Shown here piece after piece: positions 33,309 to 41,439 of a stretch of DNA of 41,489 nt. Within the stretch, counting starts at the first letter, position 1. Each line of letters starts with the position of its first letter. Location: the NCBI GenBank assembly GCA_037127815.1, contig JBAXXP010000002.1, positions 1 through 41,489 on the forward strand, in the 5' to 3' direction. Under the pieces are notes generated by a model, which worked only from the letters and a program-made list of their open reading frames with translations, was not told where the DNA came from and did no database searches. A program made the translations under genes and the position numbers. Source of the DNA: a bacterium. Lineage in GTDB: Bacteria > Patescibacteriota > Minisyncoccia > Phycocordibacterales > CAIZLB01.

Positions 33309-35186
33309 ATGAAATCAAGAGAAATTCGTCAAAAGTATTTAGACTTTTTTGCAAAAAGAGGTCATGCGGTGTTACCCAGTACATCCCTAGTTCCTGAAAA
33401 TGACCCTTCTGTTCTATTTAATACTGCCGGTATGCAACCTTTGGTGCCATATCTATTGGGTGAAAAGCATCCTCTTGGAACTCGTCTTTGTAGTATTCAA
33501 AAATGTGTGAGAACTATTGACCTTGAAGAAGTGGGTGACAACACTCACGCTACTTTTTTTGAAATGATGGGTAATTGGTCACTGGGAGACTATTTTAAAA
33601 AGGAGTCTATTAATTGGAGTTTTGAGCTTCTTACATCAGAGGAAGGTTTTGGTCTTGATGCTAACAGACTATACGTCACATGTTTTGAAGGAAACAAGGA
33701 TGCTCCAAAGGACGAAGAAAGTGCTGGTATTTGGAAAGAAATTTTTGATAAAAATGGAATCAAGGGAAACAGAATATTCTTCCTTCCTGAAAAGAATAAT
33801 TGGTGGAGTGCGGGGGATAATGGTCCATGTGGAGCTGACACTGAAATTTTTTACGATCTTACAAACACTCACACAGAAGGTCTTTCTCATGAAGATTTTG
33901 TAAAGGCAGATTCTGCACAAGAGCTTGTTGAAATTTGGAATAATGTTTTCATGGAATTTGAAAAGAAGGATGGTGAAATTATTGGTAAATTAGCAAATAA
34001 GAATGTTGATACAGGGGCTGGATTTGAAAGATTTGCCATGGTCCTTGAAGGTAAGAATAATTTCTATGAGACAGATCTTTTTGATGATATCTTTGCAAAA
34101 ATTGAAGAGTTGATAACCGACGTCACACCAAATGCAAGTATTGATAATGGTTTTAATGCACTTAGAGCAAAAAGAATTGTTGCAGATCACGTTAGAACTT
34201 CTGTAATGCTTATATCAGACGGTGTTACTCCATCAAATACTGATCAAGGTTACATTTTAAGAAGACTACTTAGACGTGCTGTTAGACTAGCTGACAACCT
34301 AGGTCTTAAGAAGGGTTCTCTGTTTTGGATTGCTGATGCTGTAGTAAATACATACGGAGATATTTATGAAAGTCTTGCAAAACAAAAAGAAACTATAAAA
34401 GTCACAATTGATGCCGAGGAACAGAAGTTTAGAAATACACTTTCACATGGCTTGAAAGAGTTTGATAGAATCGTAAAAAAACTTGAGTCAAAAGGTCTTG
34501 GTGGTGCCGATAAGGATTTAGAAGAAGACCTAAAAAGAGACTCAAATCTAATAAGCGGAAAGGATGCTTTTATTCTGTTCAGTACATACGGTTTTCCAGT
34601 TGAAATGACAATTGAAATGGCGGGGGAGATTGGAAAAACTGTAGACAGAGAAGAATTCGATGAGGAAATGAAAAGTCATCAAGATTTATCAAGATCAGGC
34701 GCTGGGCAAAAGTTTAAAGGAGGAATGGGAGATACAAGTGATATTTCTATTAGATATCACACAGCTACTCATTTGCTTCACCAGGCTCTTAGACAGGTTC
34801 TGGGAACTCATGTATCACAAAAGGGAAGCAATATTACTCCAGAGAGACTTCGTTTTGACTTTGCACATACTGCAAAAATGACTGATGAAGAAAAGCAAAA
34901 AGTGGAGGATATTGTTAATAAAAAAATAGAAGAGGCATTACCTGTAAATGTTGTTGAGCTTCCAATTGAGGAAGCTACAAAAACAGGAGCTCTACATTTC
35001 TTTGGTGAAAAGTATGGAGACAAGGTTACCTTGTATTACATAGGAGATACTATTGATGAAGCTTTCTCTAAAGAATTCTGTGGAGGCCCTCATGTAAAGA
35101 ATACTTCTGAACTTGGTCATTTTAAAATTCAAAAGGAAGAAGCTGTTGCACAAGGTATAAGACGTATCAAGGCAGTTCTATCATAA
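33309..35186 (+). CDS. alaS: Alanyl-tRNA synthetase, short form lacking C-Ala
   Basis: Class II synthetase charging tRNA-Ala. From ATG 33309 ('MKSREIRQKYLDFFAKRGH') it is 625 aa, against about 875 in most bacteria. The catalytic core (about 1-240) has 'NTAGMQPLVPYLLGEKHP' and 'NVDTGAGFERFAMVLEG'; the tRNA-recognition helices follow (about 245-450); the editing domain (about 480-610) has the zinc motif 'HTATHLLHQALRQ' with 'CGGPHV'. The protein ends about 25 residues after that motif, so the C-terminal oligomerisation/C-Ala domain is absent. There is no trace of a frameshift or downstream remnant, so this is a natural short form, probably monomeric, as in some other reduced lineages. Confidence 0.95.
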   Translation: MKSREIRQKYLDFFAKRGHAVLPSTSLVPENDPSVLFNTAGMQPLVPYLLGEKHPLGTRLCSIQKCVRTIDLEEVGDNTHATFFEMMGNWSLGDYFKKESINWSFELLTSEEGFGLDANRLYVTCFEGNKDAPKDEESAGIWKEIFDKNGIKGNRIFFLPEKNNWWSAGDNGPCGADTEIFYDLTNTHTEGLSHEDFVKADSAQELVEIWNNVFMEFEKKDGEIIGKLANKNVDTGAGFERFAMVLEGKNNFYETDLFDDIFAKIEELITDVTPNASIDNGFNALRAKRIVADHVRTSVMLISDGVTPSNTDQGYILRRLLRRAVRLADNLGLKKGSLFWIADAVVNTYGDIYESLAKQKETIKVTIDAEEQKFRNTLSHGLKEFDRIVKKLESKGLGGADKDLEEDLKRDSNLISGKDAFILFSTYGFPVEMTIEMAGEIGKTVDREEFDEEMKSHQDLSRSGAGQKFKGGMGDTSDISIRYHTATHLLHQALRQVLGTHVSQKGSNITPERLRFDFAHTAKMTDEEKQKVEDIVNKKIEEALPVNVVELPIEEATKTGALHFFGEKYGDKVTLYYIGDTIDEAFSKEFCGGPHVKNTSELGHFKIQKEEAVAQGIRRIKAVLS

Positions 35187-35276
35187 ACTTGTAAACTTAT
35201 TAAAAATATTCGATTCAGCAGAATCGCCTACTGGGAGATTTAACAAAATCACCTAATGGGTGCTATAATATTAGTA
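35187..35276 (+). promoter_or_regulatory. Hairpin and promoter before the PilM-like gene
   Basis: CGATTC-AGCA-GAATCG (35211-35226) is a 6-bp hairpin after alaS without a T tract, so a weak terminator or operator at best. TTAACA (35240-35245), 18 bases, then extended -10 TGC-TATAAT (35261-35269) ends seven bases before ATG 35277. This decides the start against ATG 35256, which lies upstream of the -10. Confidence 0.65.
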
Positions 35277-36446
35277 ATGAAATTTAGTACATCTATCATT
35301 GCGTATATCGGTAATGGGGTAGTTAAGGGTGGTTTGGTTCTGCATGAAAAAGGCAAGAGACCAAAAATTCTTTCCGCAAGAACAAATAAATTAAAATATA
35401 ATACAGAAAGAAGTAGGGCTCAAATAGAAACACTTATTTTAGCTGAATTTGATAATCTTATTAAGGAAATAAAAACTAAGGATTTTCCTCATCTATATGA
35501 AAAGAAATGCGGTAAACCAGAAAGTGCTTTAATTGTCTTATCTTCACCTTGGTACATACCTGAAACTAATGTAATTAAAATGAAGGAGGCGATACCTTTC
35601 TTAATTACAGATAATTTGATCGAAAAAGCTAGGTCAAATATAACAAAAGCTCATAAGGGTGAAAATGATAGTGTTTTAGCTTTGGAACAAAATATCTTAT
35701 CTACAGTTGTTAATGGTTATACTACAGATAGTCCAATTGGAATGAAGGCTAGTACACTAGATATAAACGTAATTACAAGTTACGCAAGAGCAGAATCAAT
35801 AAAAAGAATCGAAGGTATTGTAAATGATAATTTTCATTTAGATAATATACACATTCATTCTCAATCAGTAGTATCATTTTCTGCTATCAAAGATTTGCAC
35901 CCTGATCTTAAGGATTATTTAATTGTTGATGTAACTTCTGCTGTAACTGAAGTCCTAAAAATAAAAGACGGCATATTCAAGGACACAGCCTCTTTTCCGC
36001 TTGGTAAGTACTTTGTACTCCAAAGTGTAGCAAAATCAATGAATTTTACGTCCCCTGAGGTTGCTGAATCTATGATTAAATCATGTTCACTAAATAAGTT
36101 AGAGGAACAAATGCATCATAATGTTCAATCATCCGTTGGCTTGGCTGGAAAGGAATGGCTTAAACAGTTCTCTTCAGTATTAAATGTAATCACAGGAAGT
36201 AGTATATTGCCTAAAAAGATATTTTTGTTCTCTTCACGTAGTACATCGTGTGTTTTTAAGATGTTTATTGAAAGTGAACAGTATCATCAATTCGCCTCAA
36301 CACAGGGTAAATTTGAAGTAGAAACGATAGAAGCAAAAGACCTGTCATCATTGTGTGAAATTGATAGTGGTGCAAACCTGTTCCTAGATCTTGATATTTC
36401 AACTGTTGTTGGTGCACTTTTCAACAACAAAAAGTTATTCTCTTAA
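35277..36446 (+). CDS. PilM/FtsA-like actin-fold protein
   Basis: A 389-aa cytosolic protein. The N-terminus 'STSIIAYIGNGVVKGGLVL' and the later 'DYLIVDVTSAVTEVLKIKDG' and 'GANLFLDLDISTVVGALF' resemble the phosphate-binding strands of the actin/FtsA/PilM (SHS2-containing) ATPase fold, although the DxGxxT motifs are degenerate (for example 'DVTSAVTEV'). No membrane segment. The next gene encodes a bitopic membrane protein, as in a PilM-PilN type pair, but no pilin, PilB, PilC or PilQ gene is in the window. It may be an inactive scaffold at the membrane. Family-level call is moderate; the exact role is unknown. Confidence 0.6.
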   Translation: MKFSTSIIAYIGNGVVKGGLVLHEKGKRPKILSARTNKLKYNTERSRAQIETLILAEFDNLIKEIKTKDFPHLYEKKCGKPESALIVLSSPWYIPETNVIKMKEAIPFLITDNLIEKARSNITKAHKGENDSVLALEQNILSTVVNGYTTDSPIGMKASTLDINVITSYARAESIKRIEGIVNDNFHLDNIHIHSQSVVSFSAIKDLHPDLKDYLIVDVTSAVTEVLKIKDGIFKDTASFPLGKYFVLQSVAKSMNFTSPEVAESMIKSCSLNKLEEQMHHNVQSSVGLAGKEWLKQFSSVLNVITGSSILPKKIFLFSSRSTSCVFKMFIESEQYHQFASTQGKFEVETIEAKDLSSLCEIDSGANLFLDLDISTVVGALFNNKKLFS

Positions 36447-36473
36447 CAAAAAGTGTCTTGTTCGTGGTATATT

Positions 36474-36479
36474 TATAAT
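36474..36479 (+). promoter_or_regulatory. -10 of the 518-aa membrane protein gene, leaderless
   Basis: TATAAT ends seven bases before the ATG at 36487. A TGG-TATATT (36465-36473) immediately upstream is an alternative extended -10. No clear -35. Confidence 0.55.
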
Positions 36480-36486
36480 ATAAGTT

Positions 36487-38043
36487 ATGACAAAAAAATC
36501 TAAATTCTACGATATTATCCCTAAGGAAAAAAGGTCTATAAGAAATATTTCTATTTCCGAGAAAGGAACTAGTGATGATGAAGTGGAAAAGAAGATAAAC
36601 CATGGCGAGATGTTGGAAGAATCAGTTGTAAAAAAAACTGTTCATAAAAATGCTACAAAGAAGCATGATCACAATGAATCATCCAGTGTGGAGATAAAGA
36701 AACTGGAAAGACCAATAACTAATGTCGAGGATTATGACACTGATGAGTATATAGAAATAATTGACCGTAAGATTTCTGATGATGAAACTACAGAAGAAAT
36801 TCATATTCTAGGAGAGAATAAACATGAGATAGAGAATAAAAAAATCCCAGAGCTTACAGAAACTGAAGATAATGACTTTACGGATTACACAAATAAGAAT
36901 ACTGCGTACGGCAATGGAAGAAATGGAATTGTAAGTTGTATTAGGGGTTTTTTTAAGGGATCATACAAATTACCTATATTCATATTTACAATTCTGATTG
37001 TTTGTTTCTTTGCACTAAATTTATTTGCTTCAACAACTATTACTATTAAAACCGAAAGTCTTAGGGCTTCACTTGGGTCCGGAGTGAGCTTTGATCAAGG
37101 AAATGGAGAAACACTTCAATCGACGACAACTGATTCAGTTAGCGTACCAGCAACTGGTACTATTAAACTAGATAAAAGATCTACAGGAACTGTTGTTATA
37201 TTCAATAATACAACTGCAAGCCAGAAGCTTACAAAGGGCACTAGATTACAGTCATCAAATGGATTAGTTTATTTATTGAATTCTGCAGTTACGGTCCCTG
37301 CAAAAAAGACTGTTTCAAAGAAAGTTACAATGGGTAGTGTTACAACAACCTTTAGTGCGGAAGCTTCAGGTGACAAATATAACTCTGGTCCAAAGGACTT
37401 TACATTTCCAGGTTTCAAAGGTACTGCCAAGTTTACGACCATATATGGTAGATCAAAAGGTAGTATTGCAGGAGGTTACTCAGGAGAAGTGCCAAATATT
37501 TCCCAAAAGGACTTGAGTGGGCAAGTAAGTGATGCAAAAGACAAAATGAGAGATGTTTTGCTAGCTGAATTAAAGCAACAAGCTGATGCTCGAGGTCTTA
37601 TAATAAATAATGATACTTTACAGTACAAGATCATAAATTCTGAGGCTAGGCTGTCTGATGACAAAAAACAGGCTGTCATTAAGATCGATGGTACACTTCA
37701 GGCTGAGACCCTTCTAAATGCATCTATAACGGAAAGCTCAAAGGGTATTTTGGGTGTGGAGGATGCAAATGGTCTTAGTTATAGTATTAACCTTTCTTCG
37801 AGCACTTTGGATGTCTCTACAGCGCCTGGGGACAATCAAATAAGTGTTACTGGCGATGTTCAAATAAATACCTCTGTAAACAAGGAGGAATTAGCTAAAA
37901 GCCTTGAAAATAAGGGTAAAAATGAGGCGTTAGCCATACTACAGGGTGCAAAAGGTGTCACTTATGCAAAGATATCCGTATTTCCTTTTTGGAAGATGAG
38001 TCTATCTAAGGCCAGTAGGATAACTTTGCTTGTGCAAGATTAA
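36487..38043 (+). CDS. Bitopic membrane protein with acidic cytoplasmic tail, CPR family
   Basis: A 518-aa protein. Residues 1-160 are hydrophilic and very acidic/basic mixed, likely disordered and cytoplasmic. One membrane helix at about 163-183 ('LPIFIFTILIVCFFALNLFA'). The outer part (185-518) begins with beta-rich repeats, 'RSTGTVVIFNNTTASQKLTK' and 'GTRLQSSNGLVYLLNSAVTV', then 'FTFPGFKGTAKFTTIYGRS', followed by alpha/beta segments. I recall similar proteins in CPR genomes, sometimes labelled baseplate J-like, but do not regard that as functional evidence. Its position 40 bases after the PilM-like gene suggests the two work together at the membrane. It ends 28 bases before the infA start. 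Confidence 0.6.
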   Translation: MTKKSKFYDIIPKEKRSIRNISISEKGTSDDEVEKKINHGEMLEESVVKKTVHKNATKKHDHNESSSVEIKKLERPITNVEDYDTDEYIEIIDRKISDDETTEEIHILGENKHEIENKKIPELTETEDNDFTDYTNKNTAYGNGRNGIVSCIRGFFKGSYKLPIFIFTILIVCFFALNLFASTTITIKTESLRASLGSGVSFDQGNGETLQSTTTDSVSVPATGTIKLDKRSTGTVVIFNNTTASQKLTKGTRLQSSNGLVYLLNSAVTVPAKKTVSKKVTMGSVTTTFSAEASGDKYNSGPKDFTFPGFKGTAKFTTIYGRSKGSIAGGYSGEVPNISQKDLSGQVSDAKDKMRDVLLAELKQQADARGLIINNDTLQYKIINSEARLSDDKKQAVIKIDGTLQAETLLNASITESSKGILGVEDANGLSYSINLSSSTLDVSTAPGDNQISVTGDVQINTSVNKEELAKSLENKGKNEALAILQGAKGVTYAKISVFPFWKMSLSKASRITLLVQD

Positions 38044-38049
38044 TAACCG

Positions 38050-38058
38050 TGCTAATCT
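38050..38058 (+). promoter_or_regulatory. Extended -10 before infA
   Basis: TGC-TAATCT lies one base before the first in-frame ATG (38060) and 13 bases before the second (38072). A transcript would start near 38065, downstream of the first ATG, favouring 38072 as the real start with a leader of about six bases. Confidence 0.5.
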
Positions 38059-38071
38059 AATGACTATACAA

Positions 38072-38293
38072 ATGGATGCATCAAAACAAGGCAAGAAGCT
38101 TTTCCAAGGAGTCGTCACAGAATCACTACCTGATACACATTTCAGAGTAAGATTGTTGGATGATAATAAGGAAATAATGACGTATCTTGGCGGAAAAATG
38201 AAAATCAATAGAATTCGTATCTTTATCGGAGACAAGGTAACTGTCGAGATAGATCAATACGGAGGAAAGGGTAGAATTGTCCGCCGAATGTAA
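38072..38293 (+). CDS. infA: Translation initiation factor IF-1
   Basis: S1/OB-fold factor that occupies the ribosomal A site during initiation. From ATG 38072 it is 73 aa, nearly the standard 72; ATG 38060 would add four residues. Conserved parts are 'GVVTESLPDTHFRVRLLD', 'GGKMKINRIRIFIGDKVTVE' and 'GKGRIVRRM', matching the IF-1 consensus. First gene of the translation cluster; the candidate structured RNA follows it. Confidence 0.95.
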   Translation: MDASKQGKKLFQGVVTESLPDTHFRVRLLDDNKEIMTYLGGKMKINRIRIFIGDKVTVEIDQYGGKGRIVRRM

Positions 38294-38301
38294 CAAAACA
38301 A

Positions 38302-38368
38302 AATAATGTAAAAACGGGAGAAGCGACCCGCGCGCTATTAACCTGTGCCCTATGGGCTTTACATTAAT
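38302..38368 (+). ncRNA. Candidate structured RNA element between infA and rpmJ
   Basis: TAATGTAAA (38304-38312) pairs perfectly with TTTACATTA (38358-38366). Enclosed are CGGG/CCCG (38315-38318 with 38327-38330, loop AGAAGCGA) and GCCC-TAT-GGGC (38347-38357), the latter stacked directly on the closing stem, joined by a 16-base linker. This is a three-way-junction layout. The interior is strikingly GC-rich against an A+T-rich background and non-coding. There is no T tract, so it is not an ordinary terminator. A cis-acting leader for the rpmJ-rpsM-rpsK-rpsD-rpoA-rplQ genes is the natural reading, but it matches no class I recognise. Confidence 0.5.
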
Positions 38369-38412
38369 TTGGGATTATAGTAGTATAGTTTTCACAACTT
38401 TAAATAATAAAC

Positions 38413-38529
38413 ATGAAAGTAAAAGCATCCGTCAAAAAGCGTTGTGTACAGTGTCGAACCGTTAGAAGAAACGGGGTTGTGCGTGTTATTTGCCCAGCAA
38501 ACACTCGTCACAAGCAAAGACAGGGCTAG
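38413..38529 (+). CDS. rpmJ: 50S ribosomal protein L36
   Basis: A 38-aa zinc-binding ribosomal protein, '[20 protein letters not shown]' onward, ending 'TRHKQRQG'. The zinc ligands C11, C14, C27 and H33 are all present, so it is the zinc-containing (C+) form. Length is typical. Position between infA and rpsM is the standard bacterial order. Confidence 0.96.
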   Translation: MKVKASVKKRCVQCRTVRRNGVVRVICPANTRHKQRQG

Positions 38530-38551
38530 TCTCGTTAAAAATAAAAATAAT

Positions 38552-38929
38552 ATGCGTATCCTTGGTATAACAATCCCCGAAGAAAAAAGAATTGAAATGG
38601 CCCTTACGGCACTTTTTGGTATTGGCCGTTCAAGAGCTCACAAGATTCTAGACGAAGCTGGTGTTGAGTACAGTAAAAAGCCTAAAGATTTAACAGCTGA
38701 CGAAGAAGCAAAAATTCGTACAGTTATTGAAGCTTTCAAGCTTGAAGCTGATCTTAAGCGTGAAGTTGGTGCAAACATTAAGAGACTTAAAGATATTAAG
38801 TCATACAGAGGTTTGCGTCATATCCGTAGATTGCCTGCGCGTGGTCAGCGTACAAAGACAAATGCCAGAACTCTTAAGGGTCCTAAGAAGACTATGGGTT
38901 CAGGTAAGAAGAAAGAGTCTAAGAAATAA
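38552..38929 (+). CDS. rpsM: 30S ribosomal protein S13
   Basis: 125 aa from ATG 38552 ('MRILGITIPEEKRIEMALTA'), normal for S13. The frame is open further upstream over rpmJ, but that part is not S13-like. Conserved 'LFGIGRSRAHKILDEAGV' is the helix-hairpin-helix and 'SYRGLRHIRRLPARGQRTKT' the C-terminal RNA-binding signature; the basic tail contacts P-site tRNA. 22 bases after rpmJ. Confidence 0.96.
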   Translation: MRILGITIPEEKRIEMALTALFGIGRSRAHKILDEAGVEYSKKPKDLTADEEAKIRTVIEAFKLEADLKREVGANIKRLKDIKSYRGLRHIRRLPARGQRTKTNARTLKGPKKTMGSGKKKESKK

Positions 38930-38947
38930 TTTTAATTTATAATCAAT

Positions 38948-39367
38948 ATGGGAAAGAAGAGAATTGCAACAGCCGGCAAAGACGGCGCGAAAAAGACATC
39001 ATCAGCAGCATCTAAAAGAAAGATGGATGCAGGTATTCTTTGTATTCAATCAACTTACAATAATACAAAAGTTATTTTAACTGATGTAAAAGGTAATGCA
39101 GTAGCTTGGTCTTCAAGTGGTTCACTCGGCTTTAAAGGTGCAAAAAAGGGTACTCCTTTTGCAGCTGCTAAAGTTGGAGAGCTTCTAGCTGATAAAGCAA
39201 TCGCGATGGGTGTAAAAGAAGTATCAGCTGTAGTTAAGGGAGTTGGTTCAGGTAGAGAATCAGCAATCAGAGCATTTATCAGTAAAGGTATTAGTATCTC
39301 TGCTGTAAAGGATGCGACTGGTGTTCCATTTAATGGCCCAAAGGCAAAGAAGCCAAGAAGAGTATAG
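38948..39367 (+). CDS. rpsK: 30S ribosomal protein S11
   Basis: 139 aa. After a basic N-terminal extension of about 25 residues the S11 core follows: 'GILCIQSTYNNTKVILTDVK', 'AWSSSGSLGFKGAKKGTPFA', 'VKGVGSGRESAIRAF' and 'ISAVKDATGVPFNGPKAKKP'. It binds the platform of the small subunit near the mRNA exit. 18 bases after rpsM with no Shine-Dalgarno. Confidence 0.96.
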   Translation: MGKKRIATAGKDGAKKTSSAASKRKMDAGILCIQSTYNNTKVILTDVKGNAVAWSSSGSLGFKGAKKGTPFAAAKVGELLADKAIAMGVKEVSAVVKGVGSGRESAIRAFISKGISISAVKDATGVPFNGPKAKKPRRV

Positions 39368-39372
39368 TTAAA

Positions 39373-39403
39373 TGGGACTATGTACTAATAGTGCATAAAC
39401 CCA
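39373..39403 (+). other. Possible hairpin in the rpsK-rpsD spacer
   Basis: TGGGACTAT (39373-39381) can pair with ATAGT (39388-39392) and, after a seven-base bulge, CCCA (39400-39403). S4 regulates its operon in other bacteria through RNA structures, so this is worth noting, but the structure is small and imperfect. Confidence 0.25.
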
Positions 39404-39419
39404 CCACACAAACAATAAT

Positions 39420-40031
39420 ATGAAAACTGGACCAAAATATAAAATAGCAAGAAGATTAGGAGCACCTATCTTTGAAAAAACACAAACAGCAAAGTTTAAG
39501 GCTAGAGCTGAGCGTGATTTCTCTTCAAAGAAAAAGAGAGGAGGACCTAGAAGTGATTACGGAAAGCAATTGATTGAAAAGCAAAAAGCTAGATTCACTT
39601 ATGGCGTTTCTGAAAAGCAATTTTCAAATTACGTTAATAAGGTTATTGAATCAAAGTCTACAACTCCTGTTGTAAAAATCTTTGAAGCTCTAGAAACTAG
39701 ACTTGATAACGTTGTTAGCAGATTAGGTCTTGTACCAACAAGAAGATTTGCAAGACAAGCTGTATCTCATGGTCACATACTAGTAAATGGAAGAAGACTA
39801 ACAATCCCTTCATTTGTAGTTAAAGTGGGAGACGAGATTTCAATCAGACAAGGAAGTAAGAATAATGGTATTTTCAATAAAATTGATGAAATAATCAAAA
39901 CAAAGGAGACACCATCATGGCTTACATGGAATGCAGAAAAACAAACAGCCTCAGTATTAAAGATGCCAACTATGGAAGGTCAAGATCTACTGTTTGATCT
40001 TGGTACAGTTATTGAATTTTATAAGAAGTAG
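39420..40031 (+). CDS. rpsD: 30S ribosomal protein S4
   Basis: 203 aa, the usual length. N-terminal part 'GPKYKIARRLGAPIF', then 'YGKQLIEKQKARFTYGVSEK' and the S4 RNA-binding domain 'LETRLDNVVSRLGLVPTRRF', 'ARQAVSHGHILVNGRRLTIP'. No N-terminal zinc cysteines, so the C- type. Primary 16S rRNA binder and assembly initiator, often autoregulatory. Confidence 0.96.
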   Translation: MKTGPKYKIARRLGAPIFEKTQTAKFKARAERDFSSKKKRGGPRSDYGKQLIEKQKARFTYGVSEKQFSNYVNKVIESKSTTPVVKIFEALETRLDNVVSRLGLVPTRRFARQAVSHGHILVNGRRLTIPSFVVKVGDEISIRQGSKNNGIFNKIDEIIKTKETPSWLTWNAEKQTASVLKMPTMEGQDLLFDLGTVIEFYKK

Positions 40032-40050
40032 TATTTAATTTTAAAACACC

Positions 40051-41037
40051 ATGACCGACACAAACATTGTATTGCCATCAAAGCCAAAAATAGTAGAAGA
40101 AACTTCATCAAAGGGAACTTATGAAATTGAAGGTCTTTATCCTGGCTACGGTCACACTCTAGGAAACTCTCTTAGACGTATTATCCTTTCATCATTAACA
40201 GGTGCAGCAATAACAAGAGTTAAGATTGCAGGTGTTCCTCATGAATTTTCAGCAATTGATGGAGTTAAGGAAGATGTTATTAACATCATTCTAAATCTTA
40301 AAAAAGCAAGATTTGCTCTAACAACAGACGAAGCTCAAGTTGTAACTATTAAAGTTAGAGGAGAAAATACAGTTACGGCTGGTGATATAAAATTATCTGG
40401 TCAAGTTACTCTTTCAAATCCAGAACTACATATTCTTACAATCACAAACAAGGATACAGAAGTTGATATTGAATTAACTATCGAGCAAGGTATCGGTTAT
40501 GTTAGAAAGGAGGAAATTGAGAAAGAAAGAGTTGATATTGGTGCTATTGCACTTGACGCTGCTTTTTCTCCTATAATTTCAGCTAACTACGATGTAGAGG
40601 AAATGCGTATTGGAGACAGAACTGACTTCAATAAGCTAACTCTTATGATTCAAACAGATGGAACAATAACTCCTCATGAGGCGTTAGAGAAGTCTATTGA
40701 GATCATGATTAATCAACTAAGAGCCGTTATCGGATTCAAGGAAGATAAAATTGAAGTAGCAGCTCACAATAAGGAAAAAGAAGTTGCTGAGGAATCATCA
40801 AAGGTTGCAACAATTGAGGATAAGGAAGCTCTTGATGACGCTCTAAAGACTCGTATTGAGTCAATAGACCTATCACAAAGAACAACTAATGCTCTTGTTA
40901 ATGCAAATATCAGAACTATCGGAGGTCTTATTAGAAAGAAGGAAAAGGATATTCTTGATATTGAAGGACTTGGAAACAAAGGATTAGAAGAAATTAAAAC
41001 TTTGTTACAATCTCTAGATCTATCACTTAAAGAATAA
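40051..41037 (+). CDS. rpoA: DNA-directed RNA polymerase subunit alpha
   Basis: 328 aa, full length. N-terminal dimerisation/assembly domain (about 1-230): 'GLYPGYGHTLGNSLRRIILS', 'GVPHEFSAIDGVKEDV', 'NKLTLMIQTDGTITPHEAL'. An acidic linker (about 233-265) leads to a complete C-terminal domain (about 268-328): 'RIESIDLSQRTTNALVNANI', 'TIGGLI', 'IEGLGNKGLEEIKTLL', so activator and UP-element contacts remain possible. 19 bases after rpsD. Confidence 0.97.
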   Translation: MTDTNIVLPSKPKIVEETSSKGTYEIEGLYPGYGHTLGNSLRRIILSSLTGAAITRVKIAGVPHEFSAIDGVKEDVINIILNLKKARFALTTDEAQVVTIKVRGENTVTAGDIKLSGQVTLSNPELHILTITNKDTEVDIELTIEQGIGYVRKEEIEKERVDIGAIALDAAFSPIISANYDVEEMRIGDRTDFNKLTLMIQTDGTITPHEALEKSIEIMINQLRAVIGFKEDKIEVAAHNKEKEVAEESSKVATIEDKEALDDALKTRIESIDLSQRTTNALVNANIRTIGGLIRKKEKDILDIEGLGNKGLEEIKTLLQSLDLSLKE

Positions 41038-41082
41038 GCGTAGATATATAATAATTAATTACTAAGAAATAAAAGAAAAGCC

Positions 41083-41439
41083 ATGAGACACCATAATGCA
41101 AACAGAAAATTCGGTCGAAAGACAAACCAACGCAGAGCACTGATGAGATCACTTGCTCGTGAGCTTTTCTTACATGGTAAAATTATTACAACTGAAGCTA
41201 AGGCTAAAGAACTTAGACCGTACGCTGAGGAACTTATAACACTTGCTCGTCCTGGAACTGTTGCTTCAAAGAGACAAGTAGAAGCAAGACTTGCTAACAA
41301 TCCTATTTCAAACAAGCTTTCAAATATAATTGCTCCACAATATGAAGGTGTTAACGGTGGCTACACAAGAATTATTAAGCTTGATCGTCGTCCATCAGAT
41401 GGTAGCAAGATGGCTGCAATTGAATTAATTGTTAAATAA
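41083..41439 (+). CDS. rplQ: 50S ribosomal protein L17
   Basis: 118 aa. 'MRHHNANRKFGRKTNQRRAL' and 'RSLARELFLHGKIITTEAKA' are the family signature; the C-terminus 'GVNGGYTRIIKLDRRPSDG' and 'AAIELI' is complete. It lines the exit tunnel on the large subunit. Last gene of the alpha-type cluster before rplM. Confidence 0.96.
   Translation: MRHHNANRKFGRKTNQRRALMRSLARELFLHGKIITTEAKAKELRPYAEELITLARPGTVASKRQVEARLANNPISNKLSNIIAPQYEGVNGGYTRIIKLDRRPSDGSKMAAIELIVK

Noticed and set aside
38444-38551. N-terminal extension of S13 overlapping rpmJ
   Set aside because: The stretch is the rpmJ gene read in another frame; S13 homology begins at ATG 38552.
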